DNA from: Thalassospiraceae bacterium
GTDB lineage: Bacteria; Pseudomonadota; Alphaproteobacteria; Rhodospirillales; Magnetovibrionaceae
DNA length: 8,107 nucleotides
Reading direction: 5' to 3'
Assembly: GCA_030637205.1 (NCBI GenBank)
Contig: DAOVVL010000072.1
Span: 1 to 8,107 of the forward strand
Position 1 is the stretch's first letter. Each line of letters opens with the position of its first letter. Below are positions 1 through 5,950 of this stretch, piece by piece. The position numbers and the translations under genes are program-made. A model generated the notes under the pieces. The model saw only the letters and a list, made by a program, of their open reading frames with translations, ran no database searches and had not been told where the DNA came from.

Positions 1-382
1 AGCCGCACCGCCAAGCTGGAACGTGTTTGCCGCAATCTTTGTAATCTCATTGCCGTTGATGTTTATTGCTGTGGCGTTGCAGATGTCCATCGCGGTGGTG
101 ACGCGATCGATGAAGGAAGCACAAATTTATTTAGGCCTGTTGCCGCTGGTGCCGGCGCTTCCGGGCATGATACTGGTATTCACGCCGATCACGCCCGGCC
201 AGTTTGATGTGATGGTGCCGGTGTTTGGCCAGATGCTGTTGATGAGCCGCTTGATAATGGGCGAGCCGGTGCTGATATCACAGGTTGTCTCGGCCTCGCT
301 TTCCACATTCGTCGCGGCGGGCCTGATCTTCCTGCTGGCGGCCAAATGGTTCCGCCGCGAAAAGATGTTTGTGCTGGGCTAG
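1..382 (+). CDS. ABC-2 type transporter permease, NatB-like, C-terminal part (5' end outside window)
   Basis: The reading frame is open from base 2 to the TAG at 380-382, giving 126 visible residues; the true start lies upstream of the window. The segment is very hydrophobic, with about three membrane spans (roughly residues 8-33, 47-65 and 91-115), and ends in a short basic tail (KWFRREKMF). The stretch KEAQIYLGLLPLVPALPG at about residues 37-54 is typical of the last part of NatB-type ABC-2 permeases, which pair with a NatA-type ATPase in the inner membrane for export of sodium or other small substrates. The substrate here cannot be told from the fragment. A partner ATPase gene would be expected just upstream, outside the window. 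The gene converges on purH with only six bases between the stop codons. GTG at 23 is in frame but lies inside the protein and is not a real start. Confidence 0.82.
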   Translation, partial: AAPPSWNVFAAIFVISLPLMFIAVALQMSIAVVTRSMKEAQIYLGLLPLVPALPGMILVFTPITPGQFDVMVPVFGQMLLMSRLIMGEPVLISQVVSASLSTFVAAGLIFLLAAKWFRREKMFVLG

Positions 383-388
383 CGTGGA

Positions 389-1957
389 TTAGTGCCTGAA
401 GTGACGCATGCCGGTCAGCACCATGGCAATGCCGGCTTTGTTGGCGGCCTCAATAACCTCGTCATCGCGGATCGATCCGCCGGGCTGGATCACCGCCGTG
501 GCACCGGCGTCGATGGCTTCCAGCAAACCGTCGGCAAACGGGAAAAACGCATCCGACGCCACCACCGAACCCTTGGCCCAGCTTTCAGCGTCACCTGCGG
601 CTTCGGCGGCTTGTTCGGCGCGAAAGGCTGCGATGCGGCAGGAATTCACGCGGCTCATCTGGCCCGCGCCGACGCCCACGGTTTGTGCGTCACGCGCATA
701 AACGATGGCATTGGATTTAACGTGCTTGGCGATGGTGAAGGCGAATTTGAGATCCGCCATTTCTTTTTCGGTGGGCTGGCGATCGGTTACCACGTTTAGC
801 TCGCTCGTGAGCTGGTTGTCGCGGCCCTGTACCAGCAAACCGCCAGAAAGCATCTTGACCGTCATGGCATCGTCTTGTGGGTTGGGCATGGCGCCGGTTT
901 TAAGTACGCGGATATTTTTCTTTGCAGCCAGAATGGCCAGCGCCGCTTCATCAATATCAGGCGCGATCACCACTTCGGTGAAAATTTTCACAATCTCGGT
1001 GGCGGTCTCGGCATCAAGGGTGCGGTTCAACGCCACGATGCCGCCAAAGGCACTTTCCATGTCGCACGAATAGGCGCGCTTGTACGCGTCAGTAAGTGAT
1101 CCGCCCACCGCAACGCCGCACGGGTTGGCGTGTTTGATAATGGCACACGCCACGTCATCAAATTCTGCCGCCAGCTCGAACGCCGCGTCGGTGTCATTTA
1201 AGTTATTGTATGAAAGCTCTTTGCCTTGCAGCTGGGTGGCGGTGGCAACGCCCGGGCGGTTATCGCCGTTAGTGTAAAACGCCGCCGCCTGATGGGGGTT
1301 TTCCCCGTAACGCATGGTTTGTTTCAGCTCGCCTGTAAAGCTGATGCGTTTAGGCCATTCGGGCTCAACTTCGCCCGCGAGCCACGTTGAGATGGCGGTA
1401 TCGTATGCGCTCGTGCGTGCGAAGGCACGCTGGGCCAGTTCGCGGCGCAGGTTTTCAGAAGTCGCCCCGGCGTTTTCCTGCATATCAGTTTGGATGCGCG
1501 CATAGTCTTCGGGTTCAACGACGATCGTAACGTCGGCATGGTTTTTGGCAGCAGCCCGGATCATCGCGGGGCCGCCGATGTCGATGTTTTCAACGCTTTC
1601 ATCATACCCGGCACCGCGCGCGCGGGTTTCTTCAAACGGGTACAGGTTGACGCACACCAGATCGATGGGGGCAATGTCGTGATCTTTCATGGCTTGTTGG
1701 TGCTCAGCGTTACCGCGAACCGCCAGTATGCCGCCGTGAATTTTCGGCTGCAGGGTTTTGACCCGCCCATCCATAATTTCGGGAAAGCCGGTGTGCTCAG
1801 AAACTTGAGTGACCTTAACGCCTGCGTCCATTAACGCCTTGGCGGTGCCGCCGGTAGATAAAATCTCAACGCCTTGGGATTCTAAAAACTTGCCGAACTC
1901 AATCAGGCCGGTTTTATCTGAAACGGAGATCAGGGCGCGGGCAATAGGCTCGGACAT
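389..1957 (-). CDS. purH: Bifunctional AICAR formyltransferase / IMP cyclohydrolase PurH
   Basis: Cytosolic enzyme for the last two steps of de novo purine synthesis: AICAR plus 10-formyl-THF gives FAICAR, which is then closed to IMP. The length, 522 residues, is normal for the family and the protein looks intact. The N-terminal MGS-like cyclohydrolase domain (about 1-145) carries LSTGGTAKAL at 33-42 and GFPEIMDGRVKTLQPKIHGG at 57-76. The formyltransferase domain follows, with RYGENPHQ (216-223), KELSYNNLND (246-255), the catalytic Lys-His pair in IIKHANPCG (K275, H276), SAFGGI (302-307), KHVKSNAIVY (411-420) and the C-terminal LTGMRHFRH ending. The ATG at 1957 is preceded by an AGGA Shine-Dalgarno element (1966-1969, minus strand) eight bases away, which supports this start. 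The 111-base gap upstream suggests its own promoter, though read-through from the SDR gene is possible. No frameshift or missing motif was seen. Confidence 0.98.
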   Translation of the reverse strand: MSEPIARALISVSDKTGLIEFGKFLESQGVEILSTGGTAKALMDAGVKVTQVSEHTGFPEIMDGRVKTLQPKIHGGILAVRGNAEHQQAMKDHDIAPIDLVCVNLYPFEETRARGAGYDESVENIDIGGPAMIRAAAKNHADVTIVVEPEDYARIQTDMQENAGATSENLRRELAQRAFARTSAYDTAISTWLAGEVEPEWPKRISFTGELKQTMRYGENPHQAAAFYTNGDNRPGVATATQLQGKELSYNNLNDTDAAFELAAEFDDVACAIIKHANPCGVAVGGSLTDAYKRAYSCDMESAFGGIVALNRTLDAETATEIVKIFTEVVIAPDIDEAALAILAAKKNIRVLKTGAMPNPQDDAMTVKMLSGGLLVQGRDNQLTSELNVVTDRQPTEKEMADLKFAFTIAKHVKSNAIVYARDAQTVGVGAGQMSRVNSCRIAAFRAEQAAEAAGDAESWAKGSVVASDAFFPFADGLLEAIDAGATAVIQPGGSIRDDEVIEAANKAGIAMVLTGMRHFRH

Positions 1958-2068
1958 ATCAGGGATCCTATGTTGAAAGTACGAAACATTCTATGAGCAT
2001 ATAATTGAAAGCGATATAGCAGCCGTAAGCGGTCAAAGCCACCCCCAAATACGCCCGGGTTCGCCATA
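1958..2068 (-). promoter_or_regulatory. purH upstream region, probable site of the purH promoter
   Basis: This 111-base gap separates the SDR stop codon from the purH start. It is AT-rich in its purH-proximal half (about 1980-2020). A TTGACC box, close to a sigma70 -35, can be read on the minus strand at 2036-2031, but no good -10 box sits 16-18 bases downstream; TATATC lies only 12 bases away. I therefore place a promoter here by context rather than by motif. I looked for a ZTP (pfl) riboswitch because that class can precede purH, and did not find its conserved CCGCCTGGGC-like core. No convincing terminator for the SDR gene is visible either. Confidence 0.35.
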
Positions 2069-2941
2069 TCAAACCTTAGCCTGTGAAGGCGAAAGAGCTT
2101 CTGCAAGCCCCACGTCGAGCGGTATGGGTTGGACCTTTAGTTCGTGGCGCATTTCTGCGGTATCAACAGCTTTATCTTCGAGCAGGCGCTGGGCTTCTTC
2201 CATGCGAATTTTGGGTAAAAAGGGAATTTTGGGCGACAGCCACACCAACGCCCATAAAACAAAGTTGGGGACCGGAACGATAAAGACCCGCTGCTGCAAT
2301 GTGGCGGCAATGGTGCGAATAAATTGCGCATAGCTTACCGGTTCAGGACCGCCGATAAAAATAGACCGCCCTGATAGGTTGGGGGCATCTATGGAACGCA
2401 CAACGCATTCAACGACATCGCTAAAATGAATGGGTTGGATGAGCGACCTTCCCCAGTTCGGCAGGGGGATCACGTGAAATTGCTGTATGGCGCGGGCAAT
2501 CCGGTTCACATTATTTTCGCCCTCGGTTCCATACACCATTGTTGGGTGCAGAACGGTCCATGGAAGCGATGAGTTCTCGAGAAAGCTGACGGCAGTCCGA
2601 ATATGCTCTGCTGCTTTATCCGGGAACCGGGTCAAGCAGCGGGCCGACCCCAAAACGATCAAGCGCGAAATGCCTTGCGGGCAGAACTTGGCAATATCGG
2701 CTGTGGCCATCGCGTGGGCGGCGTTAATAACAACGTCACCGTCTTTGATCAGGGTCGCATCAATGTCGCCGCGCCGAAGGCTCAGTACGGCGTGATCACC
2801 GGGAAGTTCGTCCAGGACGTTAACCTGACTGCCAACCGAAAGGGTGTCGTAACCTTCTTGCGCAAGTCTTCGAACAATGGCGCTGCCAATTCTGCCGGTT
2901 GCACCGAAGATTACAATGCGCGGAAGATGGCGATTTATCAA
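2069..2941 (-). CDS. Atypical SDR / NAD(P)-binding epimerase-dehydratase-like protein, possible nucleotide-sugar modifying enzyme
   Basis: A 290-residue single-domain Rossmann protein. The N-terminal beta strand and nucleotide-binding loop IVIFGATGRIGS (9-20) match extended or atypical SDR enzymes. Later, WTVLHPTMVYGTEG (128-141) and QPIHFSDVVECV (169-180) are typical of NDUFA9-like/NAD-dependent epimerase-like members. The usual active-site YxxxK is not evident: the expected region reads LGSARCLTRFPDKAAEH (97-113), with no tyrosine. Catalysis is thus uncertain, and a binding or structural role is possible. The start codon is TTG at 2941. It overlaps the TGA of the upstream dehydratase gene by four bases (TTGA), a frame stop at 2957-2959 excludes any earlier start, and GGGAAAG lies shortly upstream as a ribosome-binding element. 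Tight coupling to the dehydratase suggests work on the same nucleotide sugar, for example 4-keto reduction, but that is inference. There are no signal peptide or clear membrane spans; 227-236 is hydrophobic. Confidence 0.85.
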   Translation of the reverse strand: MINRHLPRIVIFGATGRIGSAIVRRLAQEGYDTLSVGSQVNVLDELPGDHAVLSLRRGDIDATLIKDGDVVINAAHAMATADIAKFCPQGISRLIVLGSARCLTRFPDKAAEHIRTAVSFLENSSLPWTVLHPTMVYGTEGENNVNRIARAIQQFHVIPLPNWGRSLIQPIHFSDVVECVVRSIDAPNLSGRSIFIGGPEPVSYAQFIRTIAATLQQRVFIVPVPNFVLWALVWLSPKIPFLPKIRMEEAQRLLEDKAVDTAEMRHELKVQPIPLDVGLAEALSPSQAKV

Positions 2942-4863
2942 AGCTGGTCTTTCCCGTCACGGTTTGAGGTGGACGTATATTCCGGCACCTGTTTTGATAT
3001 TTCCTGTAAAAGATCGACCAGGTCACCACGCTTGCAGGCGTCTGATATGTTTTCAAGCGAAGCGATTGTATCGGATAAGCTTTTTATGCGTGGCGATGCC
3101 AGCAAAATACCGGGGGCGTCGGTTGCCAGTGGTGGTTCTTCTCCGTGAAAAATTTCCTCAAACAGTTTTTCGCCGGGCCGGGCTCCGGTGATTTGAATTT
3201 CAATATCCTTGTCAGGCTCAAGGCCAGCAAGGCGGATCATCTGTCGCGCAAGATCGATAATCTTTACCGGTGCCCCCATGTCCAAGACAAATATTTTACC
3301 GTCGGTGGCGTGGTCCTGGATGCCCATGGTTGCCGATTGCAAGACCAGCTCAACGGCTTCGCGCACCGTCATAAAATAACGCGTCATGTCGGGGTCGGTT
3401 ACGGTCAGCGGTCCGCCCGCTTGAAGCTGTTTTTGAAATAACGGCACCACCGATCCGGTTGATCCCAGCACGTTACCAAAGCGCACGGTTACAAAGCGGG
3501 TTCCATCTGCTTCGCCACGTTCCTTATCCAGTGCCTGACAGTAAATTTCAGCGGCGCGTTTGGTGGCGCCCATTACATTGGTCGGGTTCACGGCCTTGTC
3601 GGTTGAAATCATAACCATTAACCCAACGCCCGCCTTGACGCACGCATCCGCCACGTTGCGCGTGCCGATGGTGTTGGTCAGCGCACCTTCCAGCGGGTTT
3701 TCTTCGACCAGCGGAACGTGTTTCAGCGCCGCCGCATGAAACACCAGTTCGGGTTTAAATTCGCCAAACACCCGGTCCATGCGCGCCCGGTCGCGCACAT
3801 CAGCCAGCACCGATGTGCGTTGTACTTGCGCGTGATCGCCCGCAAGCTCACGGTCGATCAGGTAAAGCGCGTATTCGGAATTTTCCGCCAACATTAAATG
3901 CGCAGGCGCAAAGCTTGCGATCTGTCGCACCAGCTCAGACCCGATAGACCCCCCGGCCCCGGTAATCATGACGCGCTTGCCTTCGATCATTGCCGCCATG
4001 GCGCTTCGGTCCAGCGGTTGTTGCGGACGGCCCAGCAGATCCTCAATAGCGATGGGGCGAATTTCCGTTTCGTCTGCAAGGCCCGCTTTCAGTTCATCGA
4101 CCTTTGGCATGCGCGCCAGCGAAAGGCCCAGACGTTCGCCCTGTTGCAACAGGTCGCGAACCCCTTCGCCTTTAAGTGCGTCTTTGGTCAGCACCAGACG
4201 CTGCGGGTGGTTGCCGGTTTGGTTCAGGCGCTCGACCACGTGCTCAAGCTCGTCGCAAGTCCCCATGACCTCAACGCCGTGAATTTGCCGCCCGACACGG
4301 CCCTTGGTTTCGGAAACAATGCCGACCGCGCGATAGTTGCCGCCGCCGCTGCGCCCGGCGCGAATGAACAATTCGGCCTCATCGCCCGCGCCCACTAACA
4401 ACACCGGAATTTGCGGACGGTCACCCTGTTGCAAATGCCAATCGAAGCGGCGGTCCTTGAACCAGCGATATAAAAACCGCGGCCCACCCAACAGTGCCAA
4501 CAACACAAACCAGTTGATAAACGGCAGCGAACGCGGAATGCCTTCAAGGCGCGACAGCAAAAACATTTCGAGAAAAAAGATCACGATTAAAACGCTAACG
4601 GCTTTGGCCAACTGCACCAGATCGTTCATCGAGGCATAGCGCCAGATGCCCCGGTAAAGCTGCATGGCCAAAAAAGTTACCGCCGCGGTCGCGGTAAACA
4701 TCAAGGTGGCGGGCAACAATACGGCGCTTTGATAGGAATCGAACTCAAAACCCAGGCGCAGGCCCATGGAAAGGCCAAACGAAATGGCCGCCATGCCAAC
4801 GTCATGGACAAACGCTATCGCCGCGCGGCGGCTTGGAAACAAGGTTTTGGGCAAAAATGCCAT
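2938..4863 (-). CDS. Membrane-bound nucleotide-sugar 4,6-dehydratase, FlaA1/CapD/WbpM family
   Basis: A 641-residue inner-membrane enzyme of the kind that converts UDP-GlcNAc to UDP-4-keto-6-deoxy-HexNAc for O-antigen, capsule or protein glycans. About four N-terminal membrane spans are visible (roughly 13-35, 47-69, 86-105, 113-131). A CoA-binding-like Rossmann domain follows with VLLVGAGDEAE (154-164), and then the catalytic SDR domain with MITGAGGSIGSE (299-310), FHAAALKHVPLVE (375-387) and ISTDKAVNPTNVMGATKR (419-436). The last segment holds the Thr-Asp-Lys group (421-423) and the Met-x3-Lys (M431, K435) that replaces Tyr-x3-Lys in this family. RFGNVLGSTGSVVPLF (461-476) and ITGARPGEKLFEE (558-570) are also diagnostic. 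The length fits the long WbpM-like class. I chose ATG 4863 because the family normally begins close to MAFLPKTLFPSRRA; a GTG at 4935 would add 24 unconserved-looking residues. No strong ribosome-binding site precedes either start. The stop overlaps the next gene. Confidence 0.95.
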   Translation of the reverse strand: MAFLPKTLFPSRRAAIAFVHDVGMAAISFGLSMGLRLGFEFDSYQSAVLLPATLMFTATAAVTFLAMQLYRGIWRYASMNDLVQLAKAVSVLIVIFFLEMFLLSRLEGIPRSLPFINWFVLLALLGGPRFLYRWFKDRRFDWHLQQGDRPQIPVLLVGAGDEAELFIRAGRSGGGNYRAVGIVSETKGRVGRQIHGVEVMGTCDELEHVVERLNQTGNHPQRLVLTKDALKGEGVRDLLQQGERLGLSLARMPKVDELKAGLADETEIRPIAIEDLLGRPQQPLDRSAMAAMIEGKRVMITGAGGSIGSELVRQIASFAPAHLMLAENSEYALYLIDRELAGDHAQVQRTSVLADVRDRARMDRVFGEFKPELVFHAAALKHVPLVEENPLEGALTNTIGTRNVADACVKAGVGLMVMISTDKAVNPTNVMGATKRAAEIYCQALDKERGEADGTRFVTVRFGNVLGSTGSVVPLFQKQLQAGGPLTVTDPDMTRYFMTVREAVELVLQSATMGIQDHATDGKIFVLDMGAPVKIIDLARQMIRLAGLEPDKDIEIQITGARPGEKLFEEIFHGEEPPLATDAPGILLASPRIKSLSDTIASLENISDACKRGDLVDLLQEISKQVPEYTSTSNRDGKDQL

Positions 4864-4946
4864 GGTTGGAATGTGCCCCCGAAAGCGATACCGGTCGTTA
4901 GTTTTTAAGCAAACGCGGGAGCTTAAACCAGACACCCGCCCGCCAG

Positions 4947-4952
4947 ATTATG
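4947..4952 (-). promoter_or_regulatory. Possible -10 element (CATAAT) upstream of the dehydratase gene
   Basis: On the minus strand CATAAT matches the sigma70 -10 box at five of six positions. It lies in the gap between the terminator after the glycosyltransferase gene and the dehydratase start. No good -35 box is seen 16-18 bases upstream. A start of transcription about seven bases downstream would fall near 4936, next to the GTG at 4935, and would leave a leader of about 70 bases before ATG 4863. The call rests on one short motif and on the need for a promoter after the terminator. Confidence 0.25.
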
Positions 4953-5002
4953 TCACGGGCAAGCTAGCACGTTTGCGTGCGCGGGGGGGAAGGCAAAATT
5001 GG

Positions 5003-5021
5003 AAAAAAGGCGCAGGGCCTT
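5003..5021 (-). terminator. Probable rho-independent terminator after the glycosyltransferase gene
   Basis: Read on the minus strand, AAGGC (5021-5017), a five-base loop, and GCCTT (5011-5007) form a hairpin followed directly by four more T residues, so the T run is six bases long. It starts about 17 bases after the TAA of the glycosyltransferase gene. The stem is short, so termination may be partial. Its presence suggests the dehydratase/SDR pair has its own promoter. Confidence 0.6.
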
Positions 5022-5037
5022 GGGGTTAACCTTGGGG
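5018..5037. repeat. Tandem octamer CCTTGGGG x2 separated by TTAA
   Basis: Two exact copies of CCTTGGGG (5018-5025 and 5030-5037) flank TTAA just downstream of the glycosyltransferase stop codon. The left copy overlaps the 5' arm of the terminator hairpin. The central GGTTAACC is also a perfect 8-base palindrome. No known function is assigned; it may be chance. Confidence 0.5.
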
Positions 5038-5038
5038 C

Positions 5039-5836
5039 TTAGCCCTTCAACAGGCCATACTGCACGATGCAGCGCACGGCGCTGACGCCGTCCATCCAGC
5101 CTATTTTTTTGCCCTCTTCATAGGAACGTCCGTGATATGAAATGGCGACTTCATGAACCCGAACTTTGGGTTTCAGGTGGCCCAGCTTGGCGGTCATTTC
5201 GGGCTCGATGCCAAAGCGGTTTTCACGCAGATCCATGGCGTTGATCACGTCGCGGCGAAACACCTTGTAACAGGTTTCCATATCGCTCAATTGAAGGCCT
5301 GAGAAAAGGTTGGAAAGGCGCGTCAGCAGCTGATTGGCAATGGTGTGGCGCACGTACTTTGCGCCTGCGGGCAGTTCGTTTTTAAAGCGCGATCCGTAAA
5401 CGACCTCTGCATCGCCGTTGATGATGGGGGCCAGAAGGCGTGGGTATTCATTGGGGTCGTATTCCAGGTCGGCGTCCTGCACCAATACGATGTCACCGCT
5501 TGCAGCGCCAAAGCCGGTGCGCAGCGCCGCGCCCTTGCCGCCGTTTTGGCTGTGGCGGATGGCCTTGATGCGTGGTTCCATTTCGGCCAATTGTGTCGCA
5601 ATGGCAAAGGATCCGTCGCTTGAGCAATCATCAACGATGATCAATTCAACATCCAGCCCCGCCGTATCACAGGCCATCACACGCTTGACCAGCTTTTCCA
5701 GCGTCGCTTCCTCGTTGTAACAGGGAACGACAATGGAAAGGGTCCCGGGTTTATGCGTATTCCACATCATGGCGGCGTTGCTCACGTTGATAAAGCCAAT
5801 GGCGGCGCTCAGGGCTTGTGGGGTCATCGAATTCAT
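5039..5836 (-). CDS. Glycosyltransferase family 2, DPM1-like (polyprenyl-phosphate sugar synthase-like)
   Basis: A 265-residue GT-A fold glycosyltransferase. Visible motifs are LSIVVPCYNEE (33-43) for nucleotide binding, IIVDDCSSDGS (66-76), NGGKGAALRTG (98-108), the DxD-type VQDADLEYD (119-127) that binds metal and nucleotide sugar, and near the end SYHGRSYEEGKKIGWMDG. This set is typical of dolichol/polyprenyl-phosphate mannose or glucose synthase-like proteins, which load a sugar from UDP- or GDP-sugar onto a lipid phosphate at the cytosolic membrane face. No C-terminal membrane spans are present, so it belongs to the soluble short form. ATG 5836 is chosen because GGAG (5847-5844) lies seven bases before it. 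An upstream TTG at 5854 has no such support, and internal ATGs at 5767 and 5770 would give a start closer to the catalytic domain. Donor and acceptor cannot be read from the sequence. The gene is followed by a terminator. Confidence 0.93.
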   Translation of the reverse strand: MNSMTPQALSAAIGFINVSNAAMMWNTHKPGTLSIVVPCYNEEATLEKLVKRVMACDTAGLDVELIIVDDCSSDGSFAIATQLAEMEPRIKAIRHSQNGGKGAALRTGFGAASGDIVLVQDADLEYDPNEYPRLLAPIINGDAEVVYGSRFKNELPAGAKYVRHTIANQLLTRLSNLFSGLQLSDMETCYKVFRRDVINAMDLRENRFGIEPEMTAKLGHLKPKVRVHEVAISYHGRSYEEGKKIGWMDGVSAVRCIVQYGLLKG

Positions 5837-5950
5837 TTTACGTCTCCGAACCAATAAATTAAGTACGTTGACGTTTTTTCTACCACGTGTGCCCGGATTT
5901 GCCTGTGATCCTCATCGTGTTTGGTAACAAATTGTATTTAAAGCAGGAAA
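5837..5950 (-). promoter_or_regulatory. AT-rich leader between heparinase-like and glycosyltransferase genes
   Basis: This 114-base gap is visibly more AT-rich than the flanking genes and is a likely place for a promoter serving the glycosyltransferase gene, though no convincing -35/-10 pair was found. It holds three ACGT cores close together: an ACGT-TG-ACGT block (5865-5874) and CACGTG (5884-5889). No hairpin with a T run that would end the heparinase-like transcript is evident. Confidence 0.3.
5844..5847 (-). promoter_or_regulatory. Shine-Dalgarno element GGAG deciding the glycosyltransferase start
   Basis: GGAG on the minus strand, within CGGAGACG, lies seven bases upstream of ATG 5836. 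This spacing is near ideal and favours that codon over TTG 5854, which lies upstream of the element, and over the later ATG pair at 5767/5770. Confidence 0.7.

Noticed and set aside
408..438. Hairpin GCATGCC/GGCAATGC as terminator for the permease
   Set aside because: It has a bulge, is not followed by a T run, and lies within conserved purH coding sequence.
1490..1834. Plus-strand open frame of 114 codons inside purH
   Set aside because: Mirror of the conserved PurH N-terminal domain; no independent support.
1958..2068. ZTP (pfl) riboswitch ahead of purH
   Set aside because: The class is plausible for purH, but the conserved CCGCCTGGGC-like core and the expected pairing were not found; the GGCGAACCCGGGCG stretch near the SDR end is only a superficial likeness.
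2603..3148. Long plus-strand open frame of 181 codons across the SDR/dehydratase junction
   Set aside because: It lies antisense to two well-supported genes, its translation has no recognisable domain, and open antisense frames are expected in such coding-dense DNA.
3898..4398. Plus-strand open frame of 166 codons inside the dehydratase gene
   Set aside because: Entirely antisense to conserved dehydratase sequence, with a Cys/His/Arg-rich translation that resembles no family.
4983..4989. Run of seven G upstream of the dehydratase gene as a phase-variation tract
   Set aside because: Short for slippage, and not placed between recognisable promoter elements.
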